From: Bacteroidota bacterium
GTDB taxonomy: Bacteria > Bacteroidota > Ignavibacteria > UBA10030 > UBA8401
Length of the DNA: 10,443 nucleotides
NCBI GenBank assembly: GCA_025355705.1
Contig: JANXZD010000386.1
Location: forward strand, 1-10,443
Direction: 5' to 3'
In this document: positions 1 through 6,450 of the stretch, one piece after another
Layout: each line of letters opens with the position of its first letter
Position numbering within the stretch: the first letter of the stretch is position 1
Made by a program: the position numbers and the translations under genes
Notes under the pieces: generated by a model
Told to the model about the DNA's origin: nothing
The model's input: only the letters and a program-made list of their open reading frames with translations
The model's database searches: none

Positions 1-1877
1 CCGGCCTGATCAAAGGAATTGGCCCTTCATTAGCTGAGCGTATCGTGGAAATGTTTGGAAAAAATACTCTGGATGTATTGAATAATTACCCAGAGAAATT
101 GATGAAGGTGGAAGGAATAGGGCAAAAGAAATATGCTGCAATTTCCGGTGCGCTTGCCGGAATGAAAGAGATGCAGGAAACACTCGTTTTTCTTAAATCT
201 CATGGAATTACAACCGGAATTGCAATCCGATTGTATAAAACGTATGGAAAAATTGTTGCTGAAATATTAAAAACAAATCCATATCAAATTATCGATGATG
301 TTGTTGGTATTGGGTTCCAAACTGCAGATACAATTGCCAAAAAAATGGGTGTACAAGAAGAAAGTATTTATCGATTAACTGCTGGAGTACGCTTTGTCTT
401 GGATGATGCTTGCAGAGCAGGGGGACATTGTTTTCTGCCAAAAGAAGAGTTGACCGAACGGTCAGCTGTATTGCTGAATGTTGATGAAGCAAAAGTTGAA
501 CGGGCTGTCCTTTCCGCAATTGAAACAGGATATCTTGTCGGAGAAGGAGATGCCGTCTCGCCGTTAAAATTATTCGAAGCGGAATCATATTCTGCAAAAA
601 AACTTTCGTTGTTATTGCGAAAAGGTGTGCGCCAGCTTGATCAAGGGAAATTATATACAGCATTAGATCATATAGAACATCGACATAATATCCATTTCGA
701 TGAGAAACAGCGACTTGCCGTTGTCAGCTCGGTATTGAATCCAATAACGATATTAACCGGTGGACCGGGGACAGGAAAAACTCTTTGCGTTAACGGCATG
801 ATAGAACTTGGCGATGAATTGGGGATGAAGTATGTTCTTTGCGCACCGACGGGCAGAGCTGCGAAACGACTTGCAGAAGTAAGTGAGCGAGAAGCAAAAA
901 CAATACACCGATTATTGGAGTTCGATCCGAACAGTGGATTGTTTCGCCGGAACGATAATGATCCAATTGAAGCAGATATTGTCATTGTTGATGAAGTCTC
1001 AATGGTTGACACACAACTGTTTGCGTCGTTGCTTGGTGCAATGAAACCAGAAGCACAACTCGTTCTCGTGGGTGATGTTGATCAGTTACCGTCGGTTGGT
1101 CCTGGGCAGGTGTTGCGTGATTTGATCGAATCGAAATCACTTTCGACGATACGATTGGATACGATTTTCCGCCAGGCAGTACGAAGTTCCATCATTTCAA
1201 ATTCTCATAAAATTAATCATGGTGCTGAACCGGAGTTTGCCGACGATTTCCAATTCATAGAAGCAGATACGCCTGAACAAATACAAACGCATATTGTTGG
1301 ATTATGTTCAACGGTTCTTCCTCAAAATTACCAATATGATCCATTTACCGATATTCAAGTTCTTTCCCCAATGAATAACACACCGAGTGGTGTGAAAGAA
1401 TTGAATAAAAAATTGCAAATGGTGTTGAATGGGCGTTCATCGATCTGTTGGCAAGGGAATGAGCGAAAATTTCTTCATAATGACAAAGTGATGCAGATTC
1501 GCAATAACTATGAGAAGGAAGTGTATAACGGGGATATGGGGAGGGTTACCGGATTTGACAAAGATGATGGGAAAATATACGTGAATTTTTATGGAAGGGA
1601 TATTGAATATTCGTTCAACGATCTTGATGAACTTGTTCTTTCTTATGCGACAACAATCCACAAAAGTCAGGGGAATGAATTCAATGCCGTTGTGATTCCA
1701 TTATCGATGTCGCATTTTATTATGCTCCAACGAAATTTACTCTATACCGCAATCACAAGAGCTAAACAGAGGCTATTTCTTGTTGGGCAGCGAAAAGCCC
1801 TTGTTGTAGCGATCAATAATGCCAATACTCGCCAACGAAACACTCATATGATGAAACGGCTTCAGTCGTTGTTGTAA
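1..1877 (+). CDS. recD2: RecD2-type SF1B DNA helicase (ATP-dependent exodeoxyribonuclease-like), 5'-truncated
   Basis: ATP-dependent 5'-3' DNA helicase of superfamily 1B, acting in DNA repair and recombination in the cytoplasm. The frame is open from base 3, so the gene begins outside the window; 624 residues are visible. The GTG at 45 lies inside a helix-hairpin-helix (GLIKGIGPSLAERIVEMFG) and is not the start. Further HhH-like segments follow (VEGIGQKK, GIGFQTADTIAKKMG), as in the RecD2 N-terminal region. The motor then shows Walker A GGPGTGKT (visible residues 253-260), motif II DEVS (about 330), motif III LVGDVDQLPSVGPGQ, motif IV DTIFRQ, the UvrD_C_2-type ATTIHKSQGNEF and motif VI LLYTAITRAKQR. 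Full RecD2 proteins have roughly 700-800 residues, so about 80-150 are missing at the N terminus. All helicase motifs look intact. HhH repeats separate RecD2 from the RecD of RecBCD; no recB or recC is seen here. Function of the family is established; the role in this cell is inferred. Confidence 0.95.
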   Translation, partial: GLIKGIGPSLAERIVEMFGKNTLDVLNNYPEKLMKVEGIGQKKYAAISGALAGMKEMQETLVFLKSHGITTGIAIRLYKTYGKIVAEILKTNPYQIIDDVVGIGFQTADTIAKKMGVQEESIYRLTAGVRFVLDDACRAGGHCFLPKEELTERSAVLLNVDEAKVERAVLSAIETGYLVGEGDAVSPLKLFEAESYSAKKLSLLLRKGVRQLDQGKLYTALDHIEHRHNIHFDEKQRLAVVSSVLNPITILTGGPGTGKTLCVNGMIELGDELGMKYVLCAPTGRAAKRLAEVSEREAKTIHRLLEFDPNSGLFRRNDNDPIEADIVIVDEVSMVDTQLFASLLGAMKPEAQLVLVGDVDQLPSVGPGQVLRDLIESKSLSTIRLDTIFRQAVRSSIISNSHKINHGAEPEFADDFQFIEADTPEQIQTHIVGLCSTVLPQNYQYDPFTDIQVLSPMNNTPSGVKELNKKLQMVLNGRSSICWQGNERKFLHNDKVMQIRNNYEKEVYNGDMGRVTGFDKDDGKIYVNFYGRDIEYSFNDLDELVLSYATTIHKSQGNEFNAVVIPLSMSHFIMLQRNLLYTAITRAKQRLFLVGQRKALVVAINNANTRQRNTHMMKRLQSLL

Positions 1878-1960
1878 TACGTTGGTTCATCATTTCATAG
1901 CATCCCGGTAATAGTTCCTTAACAGAGCTTTGTTATTTTGATATAAAAAAGGAGCTATTT

Positions 1961-2053
1961 ATGGAACACAAAGAATTCATGTATTTCGCTTTGGCTTGTC
2001 TATTCTTATTTATTACTTTATGGGATTCAAGCCGCACGAAAAGATCTCGCTAA
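1961..2053 (+). CDS. putative 30-aa single-pass membrane micro-protein
   Basis: Short open frame of 30 codons plus TAA. It is preceded by an excellent ribosome binding site, AAAAAAGGAG (1945-1954), 6 nt before the ATG. The product has a short polar N terminus (MEHKEF), one hydrophobic stretch of about 14 residues (MYFALACLFLFITLW) and a basic tail ending RTKRSR. That pattern fits a single transmembrane segment with a cytoplasmic C terminus by the positive-inside rule. It contains one Cys in the membrane segment. No family is recognised. Size and topology recall small accessory subunits or regulators of membrane complexes, but nothing in the sequence names a partner. It stands alone between recD2 and the HIT gene. 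The RBS and composition argue for translation, but so short a frame could be chance. Confidence 0.5.
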   Translation: MEHKEFMYFALACLFLFITLWDSSRTKRSR

Positions 2054-2070
2054 TTCGATTTATATAAATA

Positions 2071-2118
2071 CCCTAAAAACTCAATCGACAGTATAAATCC
2101 GTACGTTTGGGCTTTTTT
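2071..2118 (+). terminator. weak possible rho-independent terminator after the micro-ORF
   Basis: CCC (2071-2073) plus AAAC (2077-2080) can pair with GTTT (2105-2108) plus GGG (2109-2111), with a 3-nt bulge and a loop of about 24 nt. A six-T run follows (2113-2118) and the next bases are also T-rich. The T tract is clear, but the bulged stem and long loop make this a weak call. It would separate the micro-ORF from the HIT gene. Confidence 0.25.
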
Positions 2119-2182
2119 CTTTCCTTCTATTCTATTCCTGCCTATATTTGCTCGTTATTGTTCATTTTCATTTGAGGTAAAT

Positions 2183-2698
2183 ATGGAGCGTCTCTTCTCG
2201 CCTTGGCGATCGAAATATATTTCAACGTTTAAGAAGGAAAAACCTCGAAAAGGGGAATCGTTATTTTCTCGTATTCTTCGTGAGAAGAAAGACAGTAAAA
2301 ATCTCGTCATTGTTAGGAAAAATCATTGCTTTGTGATGATGAATCTATATCCATATAACAGTGGACATTTAATGATAGTGCCGTATCAACAAACATCAGA
2401 GATAAGCGATCTTTCGGTTGAAGAAATGACCGAAATTATGGAAACCAGTTCTCAGATGATCGAAATTTTGAAAAAAGTATTGAAACCACAAGGATTTAAT
2501 TTTGGTGCGAATCTTGGCAGAGCTGCCGGCGCAGGGGTTGATGACCATATCCATTTTCATATTGTTCCTCGGTGGATTGGTGATACCAATTTTATGCCAA
2601 CACTTAGTGACATTAAAGTAGTTTCAGAAGATATGAGGGAAACATTTAAAAAAATTAAGAATGAAATAACATCTAAAAAAAATAAAAGGAAACAATGA
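2183..2698 (+). CDS. HIT-family nucleotide hydrolase/transferase
   Basis: Histidine-triad protein of 171 residues, expected to hydrolyse or phosphorolyse nucleotide conjugates such as diadenosine polyphosphates or AMP derivatives in the cytoplasm. The triad is DHIHFHIVPRW, with His122, His124 and His126. The preceding substrate-pocket strand NLYPYNSGHLMIVPY (about 54-68) is typical of the HIT/Ap4A phosphorylase-like branch. The N terminus MERLFSPWRSKYI is characteristic of a HIT subgroup common in Bacteroidota and Chlorobiota relatives. The Lys-rich C-terminal tail (SKKNKRKQ) lies beyond the domain. The start is supported by GAGG at 2174-2177, 5 nt before ATG. Its stop overlaps the next start by 4 bp (ATGA), so the two genes are probably co-translated. 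The exact substrate cannot be read from sequence. Confidence 0.93.
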   Translation: MERLFSPWRSKYISTFKKEKPRKGESLFSRILREKKDSKNLVIVRKNHCFVMMNLYPYNSGHLMIVPYQQTSEISDLSVEEMTEIMETSSQMIEILKKVLKPQGFNFGANLGRAAGAGVDDHIHFHIVPRWIGDTNFMPTLSDIKVVSEDMRETFKKIKNEITSKKNKRKQ

Positions 2699-4053
2699 AA
2701 ACATTTCTCCTCTTTCTAATCTGTCTTTCAAACAGCCTTATCGGTCAACGATCCCATTCTGAAACAGCAGTACAAATTAAAAACAATGGGTTGGAAGAGT
2801 TGTATGCTTTTGAAATGCTAAAAGATCTAACAGGAAATATTGGCAATCGTTTAAGTGGTTCGAAAAATTATGATAAAGCTGTAGAATGGGGTAAACTAAT
2901 ATTAGAAAAAGCTGGAGCAGATTCCGTATGGCTAGAACCGGTAATGATTCCACATTGGGTTAGAGGAAACGAACAGGCATTTCTTTCACTATTAGATAAG
3001 CGGAAAATTGAATTATCTGTTTGCGCATTGGGTGGAAGTATAGGAACCGCAAAGAATGGAGTTAGTGCTGAGGTGATTGAGGTGAAATCATTTGAAGAGG
3101 TTAAACAGCTTGGTCGTAAGGCTAAAGGTAAAATTATATTTTATAATCGTCCGTTTGACAGAACGAATTGGAGTCCGTTTCAAGCGTATGGTGGTGCAGT
3201 AAATCAAAGAACTAATGGAGCTATTGAAGCAGCAAAGGTTGGTGCTATTGCCGTTCTTGTTCGATCCATAACTCCGGCTATGGATGATGAACCTCATACC
3301 GGCGCAATGCGATACGCAGATTCTATTCCTCAAATTCCAGCGGTAGCAATTAGTACAGTGGATGCGGAAATGTTAAGCATGGAATTACATAAACATAATG
3401 TCAGTTCCGTACACATTTTACTAAGCTGTAAAACATATCCGGATGTTGCATCATTCAATGTTATCGGTGAAATTTGCGGGGCTGAAAAGCCGGAAGAAAT
3501 TGTTCTTGTTGGGGGCCATCTGGATAGTTGGGATAAAGGAACTGGTGCTCATGATGATGGAAGCGGAGTAGTTCAGAGTGTAGAAGTAATTCGTTTGATA
3601 AAAAATCTCAAGATACATCCTAAACGTACTATTCGTGCGGTTCTTTTTGCCAATGAGGAAAATGGATTGAAAGGTGGGCGTGCATATGCTGCAAGAGAAA
3701 GTAATAAAAAGGAAAAACATATTGCTGCAATTGAAAGTGATGCGGGTGGAACGTCCCCACGAGGATTTGGAGTCAGCTCCGACTCACTAAAAGTTGAAAA
3801 AATCAAATCTTATTCTTCGTTACTTGAGATTGTTGGGGCTGAAAAAATCAATAAAGGTGGAGGTGGAGCAGATATTAGTACTTTGGAATCTTTGGGAACT
3901 ACGATGATTGGTCTCAATCCGGATCCTCAGCGCTATTTTGATTATCATCATTCAAATAATGATACCATCGATAAAGTGCATCCGAGAGAATTAGAATTAG
4001 GAGCAATTGCAATGGCAATTCTTGCATGGGCAATTTCTCAAGACGGCTTGTAA
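2695..4053 (+). CDS. secreted M28-family zinc peptidase, carboxypeptidase Q-like
   Basis: Exported metallopeptidase of 452 residues that probably removes single residues from peptides outside the cytoplasm. Residues 1-17 form a Sec signal (MKTFLLFLICLSNSLIG) with likely cleavage before Gln18. Residues about 110-240 fit the PA-like insert of carboxypeptidase Q-type M28 enzymes. The catalytic part follows: GGHLDSWD (ligand His275), GAHDDGSG (bridging Asp287), NEENG (catalytic Glu321 and ligand Glu322), ESDAGG (Asp349) and YHHSNNDT (His418 or His419). All expected two-zinc ligands are present, so it should be active. Length matches carboxypeptidase Q homologues (about 450-480). AAAAGGA (2684-2690) lies just before the ATG, inside the end of the HIT gene. 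Residue assignments are by motif; aminopeptidase versus dipeptidase specificity is unknown. Confidence 0.93.
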   Translation: MKTFLLFLICLSNSLIGQRSHSETAVQIKNNGLEELYAFEMLKDLTGNIGNRLSGSKNYDKAVEWGKLILEKAGADSVWLEPVMIPHWVRGNEQAFLSLLDKRKIELSVCALGGSIGTAKNGVSAEVIEVKSFEEVKQLGRKAKGKIIFYNRPFDRTNWSPFQAYGGAVNQRTNGAIEAAKVGAIAVLVRSITPAMDDEPHTGAMRYADSIPQIPAVAISTVDAEMLSMELHKHNVSSVHILLSCKTYPDVASFNVIGEICGAEKPEEIVLVGGHLDSWDKGTGAHDDGSGVVQSVEVIRLIKNLKIHPKRTIRAVLFANEENGLKGGRAYAARESNKKEKHIAAIESDAGGTSPRGFGVSSDSLKVEKIKSYSSLLEIVGAEKINKGGGGADISTLESLGTTMIGLNPDPQRYFDYHHSNNDTIDKVHPRELELGAIAMAILAWAISQDGL

Positions 4054-4069
4054 TTTTCGAGGTTATATT

Positions 4070-4105
4070 AACTGAATGGCGACCTAAGGCCGTCAGTTTA
4101 ATTTT
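4070..4105 (+). terminator. hairpin terminator after the HIT-M28 unit
   Basis: The stem AACTGA-A-TGGC (4070-4080) pairs with GCCGTCAGTT (4089-4098), giving about 10 bp with one bulged A, a T-G wobble and an 8-nt loop. It is followed by TTAATTTT. It lies 16 bp after the M28 stop and upstream of the MarR promoter, where a terminator would be expected. The T tract is interrupted by AA, so efficiency is uncertain. Confidence 0.6.
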
Positions 4106-4126
4106 AAAAATAGTTAAAGAAATGTC

Positions 4127-4155
4127 TTGACAAATTATAACTAATTAGTTATATT
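4127..4155 (+). promoter_or_regulatory. sigma70-type promoter of the MarR/YceI operon
   Basis: A perfect -35 box TTGACA (4127-4132) and a -10 box TATATT (4150-4155) are separated by exactly 17 bp. Transcription would start near 4161-4163, about 28 nt before the preferred MarR start at 4190. It is the best promoter match seen in the window. A palindrome fills most of the spacer and overlaps the -10 box, so a bound regulator would block RNA polymerase directly. Confidence 0.85.
4136..4153. promoter_or_regulatory. perfect 18-bp palindromic operator, probable MarR autoregulatory site
   Basis: TATAACTAATTAGTTATA is its own reverse complement over all 18 bp. Symmetry continues to 4133-4156 with a single mismatched pair. 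The size (9-bp half-sites, one per wing-HTH) fits a MarR-family dimer site. Its place within the spacer and -10 box of the promoter directly upstream of a marR gene points to autorepression and control of the whole operon. The sequence differs from the MhqR site known from Bacillus, so the binding protein is inferred from position. Confidence 0.75.
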
Positions 4156-4176
4156 TGAATTAGTAATAATAATGGC

Positions 4177-4181
4177 AGGAG
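4177..4181 (+). promoter_or_regulatory. ribosome binding site that decides the MarR start
   Basis: AGGAG lies 8 nt before the ATG at 4190. The alternative ATG at 4172 would precede this site, has no Shine-Dalgarno of its own and would sit only about 10 nt after the predicted transcription start. The ATG at 4190 is therefore preferred. Confidence 0.75.
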
Positions 4182-4189
4182 ATATACAA

Positions 4190-4651
4190 ATGAAAACAAC
4201 AGAAAAATATGGGAAAAATGCGGATTTGGCCCTGTCTATGTGGGTTAAACTTGCTAGGGCAAGTGATACTTTTGCAAGTCTCACTGCAAAGGATATTGAT
4301 AGTTATGGATTAACAGTACCTCAGTTTGGCGTTATTGAATCGTTAGGTCATCTAGGACCTATGAAAATTGGTGAAATGTGTTCGAAAAAACTGATGAGCG
4401 GGGGAAACATAACAGTTGTTATCGATAATCTTGAAAAACAAGAACTGGTTGAAAGAACAAAAGACGAAACAGATCGTCGGGCGTATGTCCTGCGATTAAC
4501 TCCGAAAGGAGAAGAGAAATTCAAAGAGATGTTTCCAAAGCACGCAATTTTTATAGAGAATATTATTGCTTCAACATTAACAGAAGTTGAACTCCATCAA
4601 TTATCTGCATTGTTAAAAAAATTAGGATTAGCGTTAAAACAAAAAATTTAA
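4190..4651 (+). CDS. MarR-family transcriptional regulator (MhqR-like context)
   Basis: Dimeric winged helix-turn-helix regulator of 153 residues, probably a repressor that releases DNA on exposure to phenolic or quinone-like compounds. Residues about 41-89 hold the helix-turn-helix (LTVPQFGVIESL, then MKIGEMCSKKLMSGGNITVVIDNLEKQELV). The wing carries the family hallmark DETDRRAYVLRLTPKG (92-107). Flanking N- and C-terminal helices (about 10-32 and 117-150) would form the dimer interface. The only cysteine is Cys64, at the start of the DNA-binding region; a thiol-sensing role is possible but unproven. The gene is first behind a promoter containing a perfect palindrome, and the following genes (flavin reductase, VOC dioxygenase, esterase) match the type controlled by MhqR in Bacillus. 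A longer 159-residue form from ATG 4172 is less likely. Confidence 0.92.
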   Translation: MKTTEKYGKNADLALSMWVKLARASDTFASLTAKDIDSYGLTVPQFGVIESLGHLGPMKIGEMCSKKLMSGGNITVVIDNLEKQELVERTKDETDRRAYVLRLTPKGEEKFKEMFPKHAIFIENIIASTLTEVELHQLSALLKKLGLALKQKI

Positions 4652-4712
4652 TTTTCAAACAAGAATTACATCAACCCACAATAACTTAATAATAACATAA
4701 AGGAGCCTCATA

Positions 4713-5288
4713 ATGAAAAAGATTCTAATATTCGTAATTGTAGTAGCAGCAACAGTTGCCGCGCAAACAAAATGGAAGATTGAAAAATCACATAGTAATA
4801 TCAATTTTGCCGTTGCGCACCTGATCGTTTCAGAAGTAACCGGCAAGTTCAAAGACTTTTCAGGAACAGTTGAGAGTGGCAAGGAAGACTTTTCTGATAT
4901 GAAAGTCGATATTGCAATTAAAGCAAATAGTATTGATACCGATGAACCAAAGCGTGATGGCCATCTGAAGAGTCCTGATTTCTTCAATGCGGCAGTTGAC
5001 AGCATTGTTACATTCAAGAGTACAAAAGTAGAAAAAACCAGCGAAGGAAAATATAAAGTAACCGGTGATCTTACAATGCGTGGAGTAACAAAACAAGTTG
5101 TTCTGGATACACAATTGAAAGGAAAAACTAAAAGTCCTTGGGGACAAACAGTTGCAATTTTCAAATCAACCACAACGATCGATCGAACGGCTTGGGGATT
5201 AAAATGGAACAAAGGTCTTGAAGCGGGCGGTTTGCTTGTTGGTGAAAATGTCAACCTAACATTCAATGTTGAATTCATTCAAAGTTAA
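4713..5288 (+). CDS. yceI: YceI-family lipid-binding protein, exported copy
   Basis: YceI-like lipocalin-fold protein of 191 residues. Characterised family members bind long isoprenoid lipids, including polyisoprenoid and quinone tails, in the periplasm. A Sec signal peptide is evident (MKKILIFVIVVAATVAA, cleavage likely before Gln18). The mature domain shows family motifs: W-x-I-x-x-x-H-S-x-I-N-F at the first strand, the EVTGKFKDFSGTV turn, RDGHLKSPDFFNA, FKST, the GDLTMRGVTKQV hairpin and the C-terminal WGLKWNKGLEAGGLLVGENV. The RBS AAAGGAG (4699-4705) is 7 nt before the start. It follows marR by 61 bp and precedes a second, leaderless YceI. A role in handling quinones or hydrophobic electrophiles would fit the operon, but that is inference. 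Confidence 0.94.
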   Translation: MKKILIFVIVVAATVAAQTKWKIEKSHSNINFAVAHLIVSEVTGKFKDFSGTVESGKEDFSDMKVDIAIKANSIDTDEPKRDGHLKSPDFFNAAVDSIVTFKSTKVEKTSEGKYKVTGDLTMRGVTKQVVLDTQLKGKTKSPWGQTVAIFKSTTTIDRTAWGLKWNKGLEAGGLLVGENVNLTFNVEFIQS

Positions 5289-5315
5289 TTAAATTTAAGA
5301 AAGAGAGAAAATATT

Positions 5316-5873
5316 ATGTCAAACATAGCAGAAAATATAGATATTAAAAAATCATGGGTGATAGATGTTGCCCATACGAACATCAATTTCAGCGTATCGC
5401 ATATGGTCATATCAGAAGTGACTGGAACCTTCAAAGAATTTGAGGGGACTGTTGCGGCATCAAAAGAAGATTTCAGTGATGCAATTATTGACGTGCAGAT
5501 CAAATCAAAAAGTATCAATACAGAGAGTAACGATCGCGACAATCATCTTCGCAGTGCAGACTTTTTTGATGCTGAAAAGTATCCGATTTTGGCTTTCAAA
5601 AGCACTGAAGTTCAGTCAAAAGGAAATAATAAGTTAGTTATCACCGGAGATTTAACACTTCGTGGAATAACCAAACAAGTTGTTCTCGATGCTAAATTCA
5701 AAGGTCAAGCAGTAAATCCGTGGGGACAGATTGTTGCAGCTTTTAAAGCAACTACCATAATCAATCGTAAAGAGTGGGGATTGGTTTGGAATGCAGCATT
5801 AGAAGCTGGCGGGTTTCTTGTCGGAGAAGATATTGAATTGAACTTAAATATTGAACTCAATCAGGCGAAGTAA
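5316..5873 (+). CDS. YceI-family protein, leaderless (probably cytoplasmic) copy
   Basis: Second YceI-fold protein, 185 residues, a little over half identical by eye to the preceding product across the domain. It keeps the same motifs (INFSVSHMVISEVTGTFKEFEGT, RDNHLRSADFFDAEKYP, GDLTLRGITKQVVLDAKFKG, EWGLVWNAALEAGGFLVGEDIEL). The N terminus is MSNIAENIDIKKSW with no hydrophobic segment, so export by Sec is not expected. Leaderless YceI proteins are known and often annotated as polyisoprenoid-binding or stress proteins. The start follows an AGAGAG-like weak Shine-Dalgarno, 27 bp after the previous gene. The pair looks like a tandem duplication that diverged in location. A cytoplasmic carrier or scavenger for a hydrophobic substrate of the downstream enzymes is plausible but not shown. 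Confidence 0.93.
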   Translation: MSNIAENIDIKKSWVIDVAHTNINFSVSHMVISEVTGTFKEFEGTVAASKEDFSDAIIDVQIKSKSINTESNDRDNHLRSADFFDAEKYPILAFKSTEVQSKGNNKLVITGDLTLRGITKQVVLDAKFKGQAVNPWGQIVAAFKATTIINRKEWGLVWNAALEAGGFLVGEDIELNLNIELNQAK

Positions 5874-5874
5874 A

Positions 5875-6441
5875 ATGAAAATCATGTCAACAAATATTCA
5901 TCTTGTTGGTATTTCGGGAAGTTTACGGAAAGTATCATACAACACTGCGCTGCTTAAAGCGGCGCAGGAGTTGTTACCCGAAAATGTGACCATCGAAATT
6001 GCTGAGATTGGCAATTTACCATTATATAATTCGGATATTGATGGTGAGTTACGGCCACAATCGGTAAACGATTTTAGAAATATACTTGCAAAAGCAGATG
6101 CTTTTTTGTTTGTTTCACCCGAATACAATTACGCAATTCCGGGGGCATTAAAGAATGCAATAGATTGGGCATCCCGAGGAGAAGATTCACCGATTATCAA
6201 TAAACCAGTCGCCTTAATGGGTGCGACAAGAGGATTGTGGGGTACGACTCGGATGCAACAAGCATTTCGTCCGGTATTTCAGTACTTAAATATGATACCG
6301 GTAAATAAACCCGAAGTTTTAGTAGCGCAAGTGCAAACGAAGTTTGATTCAAATCTTCAATTGATTGATGAACAGACAAAAAGTATTGTCCGTCAGCAGT
6401 TAGAAGCGTTAAAAAATTTAACACTACGGTTTAAAGATTAG
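5875..6441 (+). CDS. NAD(P)H-dependent FMN reductase / quinone reductase
   Basis: Flavodoxin-fold oxidoreductase of 188 residues in the NADPH-dependent FMN reductase family, which includes quinone, azo-dye and chromate reductases. The FMN phosphate loop is GISGSLRKVSYN (12-23). The flavin-ring loop is SPEYNYAIPGALKNAIDWAS (81-100), a strong family signature. MGATRGLWGTTRMQQ (115-129) forms the next conserved segment. No signal peptide, so it is cytoplasmic. Two-electron reduction of quinones to hydroquinones would feed the ring-cleaving dioxygenase encoded next. The chosen ATG lies 1 bp after the yceI stop; an ATG at 5884 is also possible, and a TTG at 5851 would overlap yceI by 23 bp and is less likely. 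The Shine-Dalgarno is weak (AGGCG), suggesting translational coupling. The physiological substrate is not determined by sequence. Confidence 0.92.
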   Translation: MKIMSTNIHLVGISGSLRKVSYNTALLKAAQELLPENVTIEIAEIGNLPLYNSDIDGELRPQSVNDFRNILAKADAFLFVSPEYNYAIPGALKNAIDWASRGEDSPIINKPVALMGATRGLWGTTRMQQAFRPVFQYLNMIPVNKPEVLVAQVQTKFDSNLQLIDEQTKSIVRQQLEALKNLTLRFKD

Positions 6442-6450
6442 AAGGGTGTT

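Noticed and set aside
1920..1940. Small hairpin TAACAG-AGCT-TTGTTA followed by TTTTG after recD2
   Set aside because: Only 6 mostly A-T pairs with a short interrupted T tract, and just before the micro-ORF RBS; too weak to call a terminator.
2143..2150. TATATTTG upstream of the HIT gene, matching the Bacteroidota -7 consensus TAnnTTTG
   Set aside because: No TTTG element at the required distance upstream, and the clear promoter in this window is of classical sigma70 type; likely chance.
4680..4697. Partial resemblance to the MarR palindrome (ATAACTTAATAATAACA) upstream of the first yceI
   Set aside because: About 12 of 18 positions agree and the stretch is very AT-rich; such a match is expected by chance and the second half-site is poor.
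4655..5278. 207-codon open frame on the - strand opposite the first yceI
   Set aside because: It lies wholly antisense to a clear YceI gene with intact motifs and signal peptide, has no recognisable domain and is best explained as a shadow of the coding strand.
5851..5874. TTG start for the FMN reductase giving 196 residues
   Set aside because: It would overlap the yceI gene by 23 bp and add residues not typical of the family; the ATG at 5875 directly after the stop is simpler.
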